A stretch of 64,000 nt of DNA from positions 1 to 64,000 of the forward strand of contig NZ_SSOB01000031.1 of the NCBI RefSeq assembly GCF_004801405.1. Reading direction: 5' to 3'. This document shows, piece after piece, positions 24,368-31,294 of the stretch. The notes below the pieces were generated by a model. That model did no database searches, was not told where the DNA came from, and was given only the letters and a program-made list of their open reading frames with translations. Both the position numbers and the translations under genes were made by a program. The stretch is from Cohnella fermenti (lineage in GTDB: Bacteria; Bacillota; Bacilli; Paenibacillales; Paenibacillaceae). Every line of letters starts with the position of its first letter. The first letter of the stretch is position 1.

Positions 24368-25288
24368 ATGAAAATGAAAAAAACATTGCTCACGACGCTC
24401 GCTCTTGCCTTCGCGTTCTCGCTTGCCGCATGCGGCAACAACGACAACAACTCCAACGCGGGCTCCAATAACAGTTCTTCCGGCGCGGCCGTCAGCGGCC
24501 AAGTGATCGCCGTCGGTTCCTCCGCCCTTCAGCCTCTCGCTCAAGGCGTAGCCGACAAGTTCATGGCCGAAGATGCGTACAAGAACGTCTCCGTCACGGT
24601 TCAAGCCGGCGGCAGCGGAACGGGCCTCTCGCAAGTATCCGACGGACAAGCGGACATCGGCAACTCCGATATCTTCGCGGAAGAGAAGCTGGATGCCGAC
24701 AAGTCGGCCGAGCTGATCGATCATAAGGTAGCTGTTGTCGCGATGGCTGCAGTCGTTCACAAGGATGTCGGCGTCGACAACCTGACGAAGCAGCAACTGG
24801 TTGATATTTTCACCGGCAAGGCAACGAACTGGAAGGATGTCGGCGGAGCGGATCAAGCGATCGTCATCGTCAACCGTCCGTCGAGCTCCGGTACGCGCGC
24901 TACGTTCGAAGCATTCGCTCTGGGAACGAAGACGGAAGACCTGCAAGGCTCCATTCAAGAAGATTCCTCCGGTACGGTTAAGAAGCTCGTCGCGGAAACT
25001 CCGGGAGCAATCGGCTACCTGGCGCTCTCCTACCTGGACGATTCCATCGTCGCCTTGAATTACGAAGGCGTTGAGCCGACGACCGACAACGTAACGACGA
25101 ACGCCTATCCGGTATGGGCATACGAGCACATGTACACGAAGGGCGAGCCGAGCGCGGCGGCCAAGGCGTACCTCGACTACATCATGAGCGATGCCGTTCA
25201 GAACGGCGACGTTGTCGAGCAAGGCTTCGTGCCGGTCTCCTCGATGAAGGTTGACCGCGATGCGGAAGGCAACGTAACGAACAAGTAA
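24368..25288 (+). CDS. pstS: Phosphate ABC transporter substrate-binding lipoprotein
   Basis: The protein has 306 residues from ATG 24368, chosen because AAGGGGA lies about 11 bases upstream; ATG 24347 is in frame but has no site. The signal ends FSLAAC (lipidated Cys22). Phosphate-loop motifs are visible: GSSALQPLA near the start, AGGSGTGLSQVSDGQADIG and NRPSSSGTR in the centre. It captures phosphate outside the membrane for PstCA. A strong hairpin follows the stop, which often lets pstS be made in excess of the permease genes. Confidence 0.95.
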   Translation: MKMKKTLLTTLALAFAFSLAACGNNDNNSNAGSNNSSSGAAVSGQVIAVGSSALQPLAQGVADKFMAEDAYKNVSVTVQAGGSGTGLSQVSDGQADIGNSDIFAEEKLDADKSAELIDHKVAVVAMAAVVHKDVGVDNLTKQQLVDIFTGKATNWKDVGGADQAIVIVNRPSSSGTRATFEAFALGTKTEDLQGSIQEDSSGTVKKLVAETPGAIGYLALSYLDDSIVALNYEGVEPTTDNVTTNAYPVWAYEHMYTKGEPSAAAKAYLDYIMSDAVQNGDVVEQGFVPVSSMKVDRDAEGNVTNK

Positions 25289-25340
25289 TTTAGGTTAGCA
25301 ACCGAATAAGATTACCCCCGGAAGATCAACCGATCTATTG

Positions 25341-25378
25341 CGGCGAGAGGCGGACGACCAGTGCGCCTCTCCTTGCCG
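25341..25378 (+). other. Intercistronic pstS-pstC hairpin
   Basis: CGGCGAGAGGCG (25341-25352) pairs imperfectly with CGCCTCTCCTTGCCG (25364-25378). It has no T-run of terminator quality and ends about 5 bases before the pstC ribosome-binding site. It probably stabilises the pstS message or limits read-through. Confidence 0.6.
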
Positions 25379-25395
25379 TTAAAGGAGTGGCGCGC

Positions 25396-26325
25396 ATGAA
25401 CTTACCCGTTACGAATAAACAGGGCGGTCCCCCAGGCAAGTCTGGAAAATGGGGAAAACACGTTATAGAGGAAGCAAGAGGACGCGCGTTCGTCTACTTC
25501 TGCGTGCTTCTGATGGTTGTGACGATCTTCTCTATCGTCTTTTTTATCGCTTCGCGCGGCTTAACGCCGTTTATCTCGCAAGGGGTTAGCGTGAAGGATA
25601 TGCTGTTCGGCCTGAAGTGGAAGCCGGAAGGCAACCCGCCGCTCTTCGGGGCGCTCCCGTTCCTGTTCGGTTCCTTCGTCACCTCCGTTCTGGCTGCCCT
25701 GATCGCCGCTCCGCTCGGCTTCTGCGCCTCCATCTTCATGACGGAGATCATGCCCAAGTTCGGCAGGACGGCGCTCCAGCCGGCCATCGAGCTGCTGGCG
25801 GGCATTCCGTCCGTCGTCTACGGCTTCGTCGGCCTGTCCGTCGTCGTTCCGTTCCTGCGCGACGTGTTCCCGGGCCAAGGGATCGGCATTCTGGCCGGGG
25901 CCATCGTTCTGTCGGTCATGATTCTTCCGACCGTCACGACCATCGGAACGGATGCGCTTCGCAGCTTGCCGAGCGGCCTCAAGGAAGGCTCGTACGCGCT
26001 CGGAGCCACGCGCTGGCAGACGATCTACCGCTTGATTCTGCCGACGGCGCTTCCGTCGCTGCTCACCGGCGTCGTGCTCGGCATCGCCCGCGCCTTCGGC
26101 GAAGCGCTCGCGGTGCAGATGGTTATCGGCAACGCTCCTCACATTCCTCGCTCGCTCTTCGAGTCGGCGACGACGCTGACGAGCATCATCACGCTTGAGA
26201 TGGGGAACACGACAAGCGGCTCGCTGCACAATAATGCGCTGTGGAGTCTCGCGCTTATTCTGCTGCTGATGACGTTCCTGTTCGTCTTCGTTGTCCGCAT
26301 GCTGGAGAGGAGAGTCAAACGATGA
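25396..26325 (+). CDS. pstC: Phosphate ABC transporter permease PstC
   Basis: The protein has 309 residues from ATG 25396, with AAAGGAG 9 bases upstream; GTG 25387 would directly touch that site. Six membrane helices are seen. The permease loop YALGATRWQTIYRLILPTAL contacts PstB, and IPSVVYGFVGLSVVVPFL is characteristic of PstC. It forms the membrane channel with PstA, whose start overlaps its stop by four bases (ATGA). Confidence 0.95.
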   Translation: MNLPVTNKQGGPPGKSGKWGKHVIEEARGRAFVYFCVLLMVVTIFSIVFFIASRGLTPFISQGVSVKDMLFGLKWKPEGNPPLFGALPFLFGSFVTSVLAALIAAPLGFCASIFMTEIMPKFGRTALQPAIELLAGIPSVVYGFVGLSVVVPFLRDVFPGQGIGILAGAIVLSVMILPTVTTIGTDALRSLPSGLKEGSYALGATRWQTIYRLILPTALPSLLTGVVLGIARAFGEALAVQMVIGNAPHIPRSLFESATTLTSIITLEMGNTTSGSLHNNALWSLALILLLMTFLFVFVVRMLERRVKR

Positions 26326-27209
26326 GAGCCAAGACTGTCGATCGGATTGCGACCGCCATTATTATCTGCGTCGCGGGATTCATCATGCTCGTACTGGCCG
26401 CCTTGCTCGGCTACCTGCTCGTTCGCGGGCTTAAGCATATCAGCTTCGACTTCCTGACCTCGGCGCCTCAGGCGATCAAGGTGGGCGGAGGCATCGGGCC
26501 GCAACTGTTCAACTCGCTGTTCCTGCTCGTGCTGACGATGATCATCACGGTGCCGCTCGGCATCGGCGCGGGCATCTACATGAGCGAATACGCGAAGGAC
26601 AACAAGCTGACGGCGTTTATCCGCCTCATCGTCGAGGTGCTGAGCTCCTTCCCGTCCATCGTCATCGGCCTGTTCGGCTTGCTTGTTATCGTCAACACGT
26701 TCGGCTTCGGCTATTCCTTGCTGTCCGGCGCCCTGGCGCTTACGGTGTTCAATCTGCCGATGATGGTCCGCCTCACGGAGCAGTCGCTTCGGAACGTGCC
26801 GAAGGAGCAGAAGGAAGCCGGGCTTGCCCTCGGCCTGTCCCGCTGGAAGACGATCTCCTCGATCATGATTCCCGTCGCGCTTCCTTCCATCGTGACCGGT
26901 TCGATTCTCGCGGCCGGCCGCGTGTTCGGCGAAGCGGCGGCACTGCTGTTCACGGCCGGCATGAGCTCGCCGCGCCTCGACTTCACGAACTGGAACCCGC
27001 TGAGCCCGACTTCGCCGCTCAACCCGATGCGCCCCGCCGAGACGCTGGCGGTTCACATCTGGAAGATCAACAGCGAAGGGCTCGCTCCCGACGCTCCCGA
27101 GATTGCGGCAGGAGCTTCCGCCGTTCTCGTCATTATGGTTCTTCTGTTTAATCTCGGCGCCCGCTGGTTCGGCCGCGTCGTGTATCGCAAGCTGACCGCG
27201 AGCAAGTAG
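26322..27209 (+). CDS. pstA: Phosphate ABC transporter permease PstA
   Basis: The protein has 295 residues. ATG 26322 overlaps the pstC stop as ATGA, with GGAGAGGAGAG upstream, so translation is coupled. Six helices are seen. LSSFPSIVIGLFGLLVIVNT and LALGLSRWKTISSIMIPVAL are the PstA signatures, and AGRVFGEAAALLFTAG lies near the end. It is the partner of PstC. Confidence 0.95.
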   Translation: MRAKTVDRIATAIIICVAGFIMLVLAALLGYLLVRGLKHISFDFLTSAPQAIKVGGGIGPQLFNSLFLLVLTMIITVPLGIGAGIYMSEYAKDNKLTAFIRLIVEVLSSFPSIVIGLFGLLVIVNTFGFGYSLLSGALALTVFNLPMMVRLTEQSLRNVPKEQKEAGLALGLSRWKTISSIMIPVALPSIVTGSILAAGRVFGEAAALLFTAGMSSPRLDFTNWNPLSPTSPLNPMRPAETLAVHIWKINSEGLAPDAPEIAAGASAVLVIMVLLFNLGARWFGRVVYRKLTASK

Positions 27210-27221
27210 GAGGGATAACGA

Positions 27222-27980
27222 ATGTCGGCACAAGGATTATCTACGAACAACCTGTCGGTCTTCTACGGCGAGAAGCAAGCGGTCAAGAAGGTCAGCATGG
27301 ACTTCGAGGAACGGAGCGTCACCGCCCTGATCGGCCCTTCGGGCTGCGGCAAGTCGACATTCCTTCGCTCGCTTAACCGGATGAACGATCTGATCTCCGG
27401 CGCGCGCATCGAAGGAGAGGTCTGGATCGGGGACAAGAACATCTGCGACCCGCACACCGACGTTGTCCGTCTCCGCCAACGAATCGGCATGGTGTGGCAG
27501 AAGCCGAACCCGTTCCATAAGTCGATCTACGAGAATATCGCCTTCGGCCCCCGTTATCACGGCGTCAAGGGGCGCAAGCAGTTGGACGAGATCGTCGAGA
27601 CGTGCCTGCGCAAGACGGCGCTGTGGGACGAGGTGAAGGACCGGCTGAGCCAATCGGGGCTGGCGCTGTCCGGAGGCCAGCAGCAGCGTCTGTGCATCGC
27701 CCGTTCCTTGGCGGTCCAGCCGAACATTCTGCTGATGGATGAGCCGGCTTCGGCGCTTGATCCGGTATCGACGGCGAAGATCGAAGAGCTGATCTCGGAG
27801 CTGAAGAAGGACTACACCATCGTTATCGTTACGCACAACATGCAGCAGGCCGCCCGCGTCTCGGATCGCACCGCGTTTTTTTTCCTCGGGGACCTGATTG
27901 AATACGACGATACGCAGAAGATGTTTACGAATCCAAGCAAGAAGTCGACCGACGATTACATCTCGGGCCGCTTCGGCTAA
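27222..27980 (+). CDS. pstB: Phosphate ABC transporter ATPase PstB, first copy
   Basis: The protein has 252 residues. Walker A is GPSGCGKST, the signature is LSGGQQQRLCIARSL, Walker B is ILLMDEPASALDP and the switch histidine is in VTHNMQQA. It ends DDYISGRFG as PstB proteins do. It powers phosphate uptake through PstCA. It lies 12 bases after pstA and 20 bases before a second pstB. Paired pstB genes are known in Bacillus and relatives. Confidence 0.95.
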   Translation: MSAQGLSTNNLSVFYGEKQAVKKVSMDFEERSVTALIGPSGCGKSTFLRSLNRMNDLISGARIEGEVWIGDKNICDPHTDVVRLRQRIGMVWQKPNPFHKSIYENIAFGPRYHGVKGRKQLDEIVETCLRKTALWDEVKDRLSQSGLALSGGQQQRLCIARSLAVQPNILLMDEPASALDPVSTAKIEELISELKKDYTIVIVTHNMQQAARVSDRTAFFFLGDLIEYDDTQKMFTNPSKKSTDDYISGRFG

Positions 27981-28000
27981 GCCGCGGAAGGAGGAGCCCC

Positions 28001-28750
28001 ATGATTATCGAGATTGAGAAGCTGCACCTGTTCTATACCGAGTTCCACGCGCTGAAGGATGTGAACCTGTCCATTCCGGAGAAAAGCGTGACCGCCTTCA
28101 TCGGCCCGTCCGGCTGCGGGAAGTCGACGCTGCTGCGCACGCTGAACCGGATGAACGATACGATTCCCGGCGTGCGGATCGAGGGGAAGGTCGAGCTTCA
28201 GGGGAAGGACATCTATTCCTCGGAGCTGGAAGTGGAATACTTGCGCAAGCGGGTCGGCATGGTATTCCAGCAGCCGAATCCGTTCCCGAAGTCGATCTAT
28301 GACAACGTGGCCTACGGTCCGCGCCTGCACGGGGTGGGCAAGAAGTCGGAGCTGGATGCGATCGTCGAGAAGAGCCTGCGGTCCGCATCTCTGTGGAACG
28401 AAGTGAAGGACGTGCTGAAGAAGTCGGCCTGGAGCCTCTCTGGCGGGCAGCAGCAGCGTCTGTGCATCGCGCGGGCGCTGGCGATCGAGCCGGAGATTCT
28501 GCTCATGGACGAATCGACATCGGCGCTCGACCCGATCTCGACGACGAAGATCGAAGAGCTGACGCGCGAGCTGTGTCGGAACTACACGATCGTCATGGTC
28601 ACGCACAACATGCACCAGGCAGCCAGAATCTCGGATCGTACGGTGTTTTTCCTAAACGGCGAGGTGGTGGAGAGCGCAGATACGCAGATGCTCTTCTCCA
28701 ATCCGGTCGATCAGCGAACGGAAGATTATATCTCGGGCAGATTCGGTTAA
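28001..28750 (+). CDS. pstB: Phosphate ABC transporter ATPase PstB, second copy
   Basis: The protein has 249 residues, with GGAAGGAGG upstream of ATG 28001. Walker A GPSGCGKST, LSGGQQQRLCIARAL and VTHNMHQA are intact. Walker B reads ILLMDESTSALD: the catalytic Glu is kept but the following residue is Ser instead of the usual Pro. The sequence is clearly diverged from the first copy, so the duplication is old. Whether the two form a heterodimer or act as alternatives is not shown. Confidence 0.95.
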   Translation: MIIEIEKLHLFYTEFHALKDVNLSIPEKSVTAFIGPSGCGKSTLLRTLNRMNDTIPGVRIEGKVELQGKDIYSSELEVEYLRKRVGMVFQQPNPFPKSIYDNVAYGPRLHGVGKKSELDAIVEKSLRSASLWNEVKDVLKKSAWSLSGGQQQRLCIARALAIEPEILLMDESTSALDPISTTKIEELTRELCRNYTIVMVTHNMHQAARISDRTVFFLNGEVVESADTQMLFSNPVDQRTEDYISGRFG

Positions 28751-28765
28751 GGGGGTTGCAGGGCA

Positions 28766-29425
28766 ATGGTGACACGCAGGGAATTCGATATCGGTCTCGA
28801 ACAGCTTCGCAATATGCTGGTCGAGATGGGCACGAAGGTGGAGCGGGCGCTCGCGGACGCGATGAACGCTCTGGAGACGCTCGACACGGAGGCGGCGCGG
28901 GCGATCGTGAAGGACGACCCGAACATCAACCGGATCGAGGAGAATATCTCGGATCTCGGCGCGAAGCTGATCGCAACGCAGCAGCCGGTGGCGAAGGATC
29001 TTCGCCGGATTCTCGTCGCGCTGAAAATTTCTTCGGATTTGGAACGCATGGGAGATTTGTCCGTAGATATAGCGAAGGTCGTCATTCGGCTGGATGGGCA
29101 GCCGCTGCTGAAGTCGATCGGCGAGCTTCCGCAGATTGCCTTTATCGTGCGGACGATGATTATGGAATCGATCCAATCGTACATCGACGAGAATGTCGAT
29201 CTCGCATACAAGATGGCCAAGGACGACGACCAGGTCGACGCGATGTATTCGCAGTTCCTGCGCGAGACGTTCACGTACATGGCGGAACAGCCGAAGTCGG
29301 TCGCCCAGACGATGCACCTGAGCTTCGTCGGACGCTATATCGAGAGAATCGCCGACCATGCGACGAACATCGGCGAGAGCGTCGTCTTCCTCGTTGTCGG
29401 GAAGCGGCCGGATCTGAACCAGTAG
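28766..29425 (+). CDS. phoU: Phosphate transport regulator PhoU
   Basis: The protein has 219 residues and is all-helical, with the two symmetrical three-helix bundles of PhoU. The metal-binding E/D motifs are EENISDLGAKLIATQQPVAK in the first half and RYIERIADHATNIGESVVFL in the second. It restrains the Pst transporter and the PhoR kinase when phosphate is sufficient. It is last gene of the pst operon, 15 bases after the second pstB. Confidence 0.95.
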   Translation: MVTRREFDIGLEQLRNMLVEMGTKVERALADAMNALETLDTEAARAIVKDDPNINRIEENISDLGAKLIATQQPVAKDLRRILVALKISSDLERMGDLSVDIAKVVIRLDGQPLLKSIGELPQIAFIVRTMIMESIQSYIDENVDLAYKMAKDDDQVDAMYSQFLRETFTYMAEQPKSVAQTMHLSFVGRYIERIADHATNIGESVVFLVVGKRPDLNQ

Positions 29426-29426
29426 A

Positions 29427-29440
29427 CAATTGTACAATTG
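29427..29440. promoter_or_regulatory. Perfect 14-bp palindrome
   Basis: CAATTGTACAATTG reads the same on both strands. It lies directly after the phoU stop and just before the manganese riboswitch, where the riboswitch transcript should start. It may be an operator of the terC gene. No family of binding protein can be named. Confidence 0.4.
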
Positions 29441-29445
29441 CATAC

Positions 29446-29600
29446 CCGTTAAAGGGGAGTAGCTGCTACAGCAAAGTCGTCAATACGGGATGAGAATCCC
29501 CGGCTTTGTTGGCAATCTAACCATTGTTAGCGAGACCTTTACCAATGAATGTTAGGCGTCCGGAGCGGACAATCCTAGCTTCTTTGGTAAAGGTCTTTTT
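29446..29600 (+). ncRNA. yybP-ykoY manganese riboswitch with terminator
   Basis: The conserved parts of this class are present: AAAGGGGAGTAGC at the 5' side and TTAGCGAGACCTTTACC at the 3' side, with a GC-rich hairpin between. The segment AGACCTTTACCAA (29533-29545) can pair either with the 5' AAAGG strand (P1) or with TTGGTAAAGGTCT (29584-29596), which ends in a T-run and forms a terminator. Mn2+ binding would stabilise P1 and prevent termination, switching on the TerC gene that follows. Class and ligand come from known family biology. The mutually exclusive helices are seen in the sequence. Confidence 0.9.
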
Positions 29601-29646
29601 GCATAGATTCCAGGTTCGCACACAAGCTACAGAAGGAGGAATTGGT

Positions 29647-30468
29647 ATGGATATGTCATTGTTCTTGGAGTACGCGTGGGTGCTGGTCGTTCTGGTTGCC
29701 CTCGAAGGTCTGCTCGCCGCGGACAACGCGCTTGTACTCGCGGTTATGGTCAAGCATCTCGATGAGAAAAAACGCAAGAAGGCGCTGTTCTACGGACTTG
29801 CGGGAGCATTCGTGTTCCGGCTCGCGTCGCTGTTCATCATCTCGCTGCTGGTCGACGTCTGGCAGGTGCAGGCGCTCGGCGCACTGTATCTGCTCTATAT
29901 CGCGGTGAGCAACCTCGTCAAGTTCGTGCGCAGAAGGGGCAAGACGGAGGACGAGGTCGCGGCGGCCGGGGAAGGCAAGAAGAGCGGCTTCTGGGCGACC
30001 GTCATCAAGGTCGAGATCGCGGACATCGCGTTCGCGATCGATTCGATTCTCGCGGCCGTCGCGCTGGCCGTCGCGCTGCCTCCGAGCGGCATCCGCGCGA
30101 TCGGCGGCATGGACGGCGGGCAGTTCATCGTCGTGTTCCTGGGCGGCTTCATCGGCCTCGTGCTGATGCGCTTCGCGGCGAACTTCTTCGTGAAGCTGCT
30201 GCACTCCCGGCCGTCGCTGGAGGCGGCCGCGTTCGTCATCGTCGGCTGGGTCGGCGTGAAGCTGGCGGTTCACACGCTCGCCCACGAGAACGTGCACGTG
30301 CTGTCGCACGAATTCGCGGAGAGCGGCGCGTGGAAGGCGACGTTCTACATCGTGCTTGTCGTCATCGCGGTGTGCGGCTGGTTCCTGTCGAGTCCGAAGA
30401 AGTCGGATGGCGGGGCGCACGGCGGATCGGGCGAGACGGCAGGAGGAGACGGCGGGATGGCGAGCTGA
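29647..30468 (+). CDS. TerC-family membrane protein (YkoY-like, manganese export)
   Basis: The protein has 273 residues from ATG 29647, with AGAAGGAGGA upstream. It has about seven hydrophobic helices. The acidic membrane motifs of TerC are EGLLAADNALVLAVMVKHL near the start and KVEIADIAFAIDSILAAVAL in the middle, whose Asp/Glu residues bind the metal. The gene is preceded by a yybP-ykoY riboswitch, so a role in manganese homeostasis is likely. The last 20 or so residues (GGSGETAGGDGGMAS) are coded by the first units of a tandem repeat that continues beyond the stop, so the C-terminus has been changed by repeat expansion. Confidence 0.9.
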   Translation: MDMSLFLEYAWVLVVLVALEGLLAADNALVLAVMVKHLDEKKRKKALFYGLAGAFVFRLASLFIISLLVDVWQVQALGALYLLYIAVSNLVKFVRRRGKTEDEVAAAGEGKKSGFWATVIKVEIADIAFAIDSILAAVALAVALPPSGIRAIGGMDGGQFIVVFLGGFIGLVLMRFAANFFVKLLHSRPSLEAAAFVIVGWVGVKLAVHTLAHENVHVLSHEFAESGAWKATFYIVLVVIAVCGWFLSSPKKSDGGAHGGSGETAGGDGGMAS

Positions 30469-30661
30469 TCGGGCGAGACGGCAGGCGGAGACGGCGGGAT
30501 GGCGGGCTGATCGTCGAGATGGCAGGCGGAGACGGCGGGATGGCGGGCTGATCGGTCGAGACTGCAGGCAGAGGCGGGGGAAGACGGGCTGATCGTCGAG
30601 ATGGCAGGCGGAGACGGCGGGATGGCGGGCTGATCGTCGAGATGGCAGGCGGAGACGGCGT
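30424..30661. repeat. Minisatellite of 41-42 bp at the terC 3' end
   Basis: Units containing CTGATCG, GAGAYGGCAGGCGGAGACGG and CGGGATGGCGGGC repeat about five times. The anchor CTGATC lies at 30465, 30507, 30548, 30589 and 30630. The first copies are translated as the TerC tail and the rest are non-coding. The third unit is diverged (GGCAGAGGCGGGGGAAGACG). The array is purine-rich on this strand. Confidence 0.85.
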
Positions 30662-31294
30662 GAAGACGACGGGCGAGGGCATGGGCAATGGGACAAGCAT
30701 GACGAGCCTGGTCCGGGGCGGAGAACGTCCGCAATCGACGGTGCGGAGCGATGAGGCGAGAGGCGGGCGGAGCGGTCGGCGGAGTGAGGCGGACGGCCGA
30801 GATGCGAGAAGAGAGCGGTCGATGGAGCGAGATGAGCGGCCGCTCGACCCATTTTATGTGATAAATCACATTCGTTCGCGGGGCGAAGGGGCCTTGAGGC
30901 GCATTGAATGTGAAAAATCGCATTCGTAGCGGCATTTCCGGATAGAAATGCTGGATATATGCGAAAATTCACATAAAAGGCCTCGATTCATCCGAATCCG
31001 GGCCAACGAATGTGAAAAATCGCATAAAATCGCGTGAGTCGTTGGAGCAAGGGTTACGAGAGCAGCCGTCCGGGCGATCAGCCCTGGCGGTTGTTGTTCC
31101 ATTCGGACCCGGGAGTCGGGTGGCAGGGAGCGGGGCGGGATACAAGGTTGGAGCGGGGGGCTGAGCCGGGTATCGGGGGCGAGGGACGGAGGGAGAATGC
31201 GGCGGCATCGGGTCTCTCCCGAATCGCCTCGTCCGTCCCGATGTGGTATGATAACGTTGGAAAAAAGTTACCGGACAAGGTGGTCGTTGATCGA
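30662..31294. other. Non-coding stretch before polA
   Basis: Positions 30662-30855 are purine-rich low-complexity sequence without a convincing gene. Positions 30856-31025 hold the palindromic repeats listed separately. Positions 31026-31294 lie before the polA start; a coding frame runs through them in phase with polA but has no start signal or homology, so I leave it out. A promoter was not identified with confidence. Confidence 0.5.
30856..31025. repeat. Four 16-bp imperfect palindromes with a 51-bp period
   Basis: ATGTGATAAATCACAT (30856-30871), ATGTGAAAAATCGCAT (30908-30923), ATGCGAAAATTCACAT (30959-30974) and ATGTGAAAAATCGCAT (31010-31025) share the form ATGYGANAAWTYRCAT. Their spacing is 52, 51 and 51 bases, while the sequence between them is not conserved. 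On the minus strand they read as C(D/E)FSH motifs 17 residues apart. The period equals that of the array at 5221-5478, although the sequences differ. Function unknown. Confidence 0.8.

Noticed and set aside
30856..31025. CRISPR array with 16-bp repeats
   Set aside because: The cores are imperfect and variable palindromes, only four occur, and there are no cas genes. The intervals are 35-36 bases, but the repeats are too short and degenerate.
31034..31294. N-terminal extension of DNA polymerase I
   Set aside because: The upstream frame is open but runs through repeat DNA. Homologues start at the segment KVLLIDGNS, and ATG 31295 fits.
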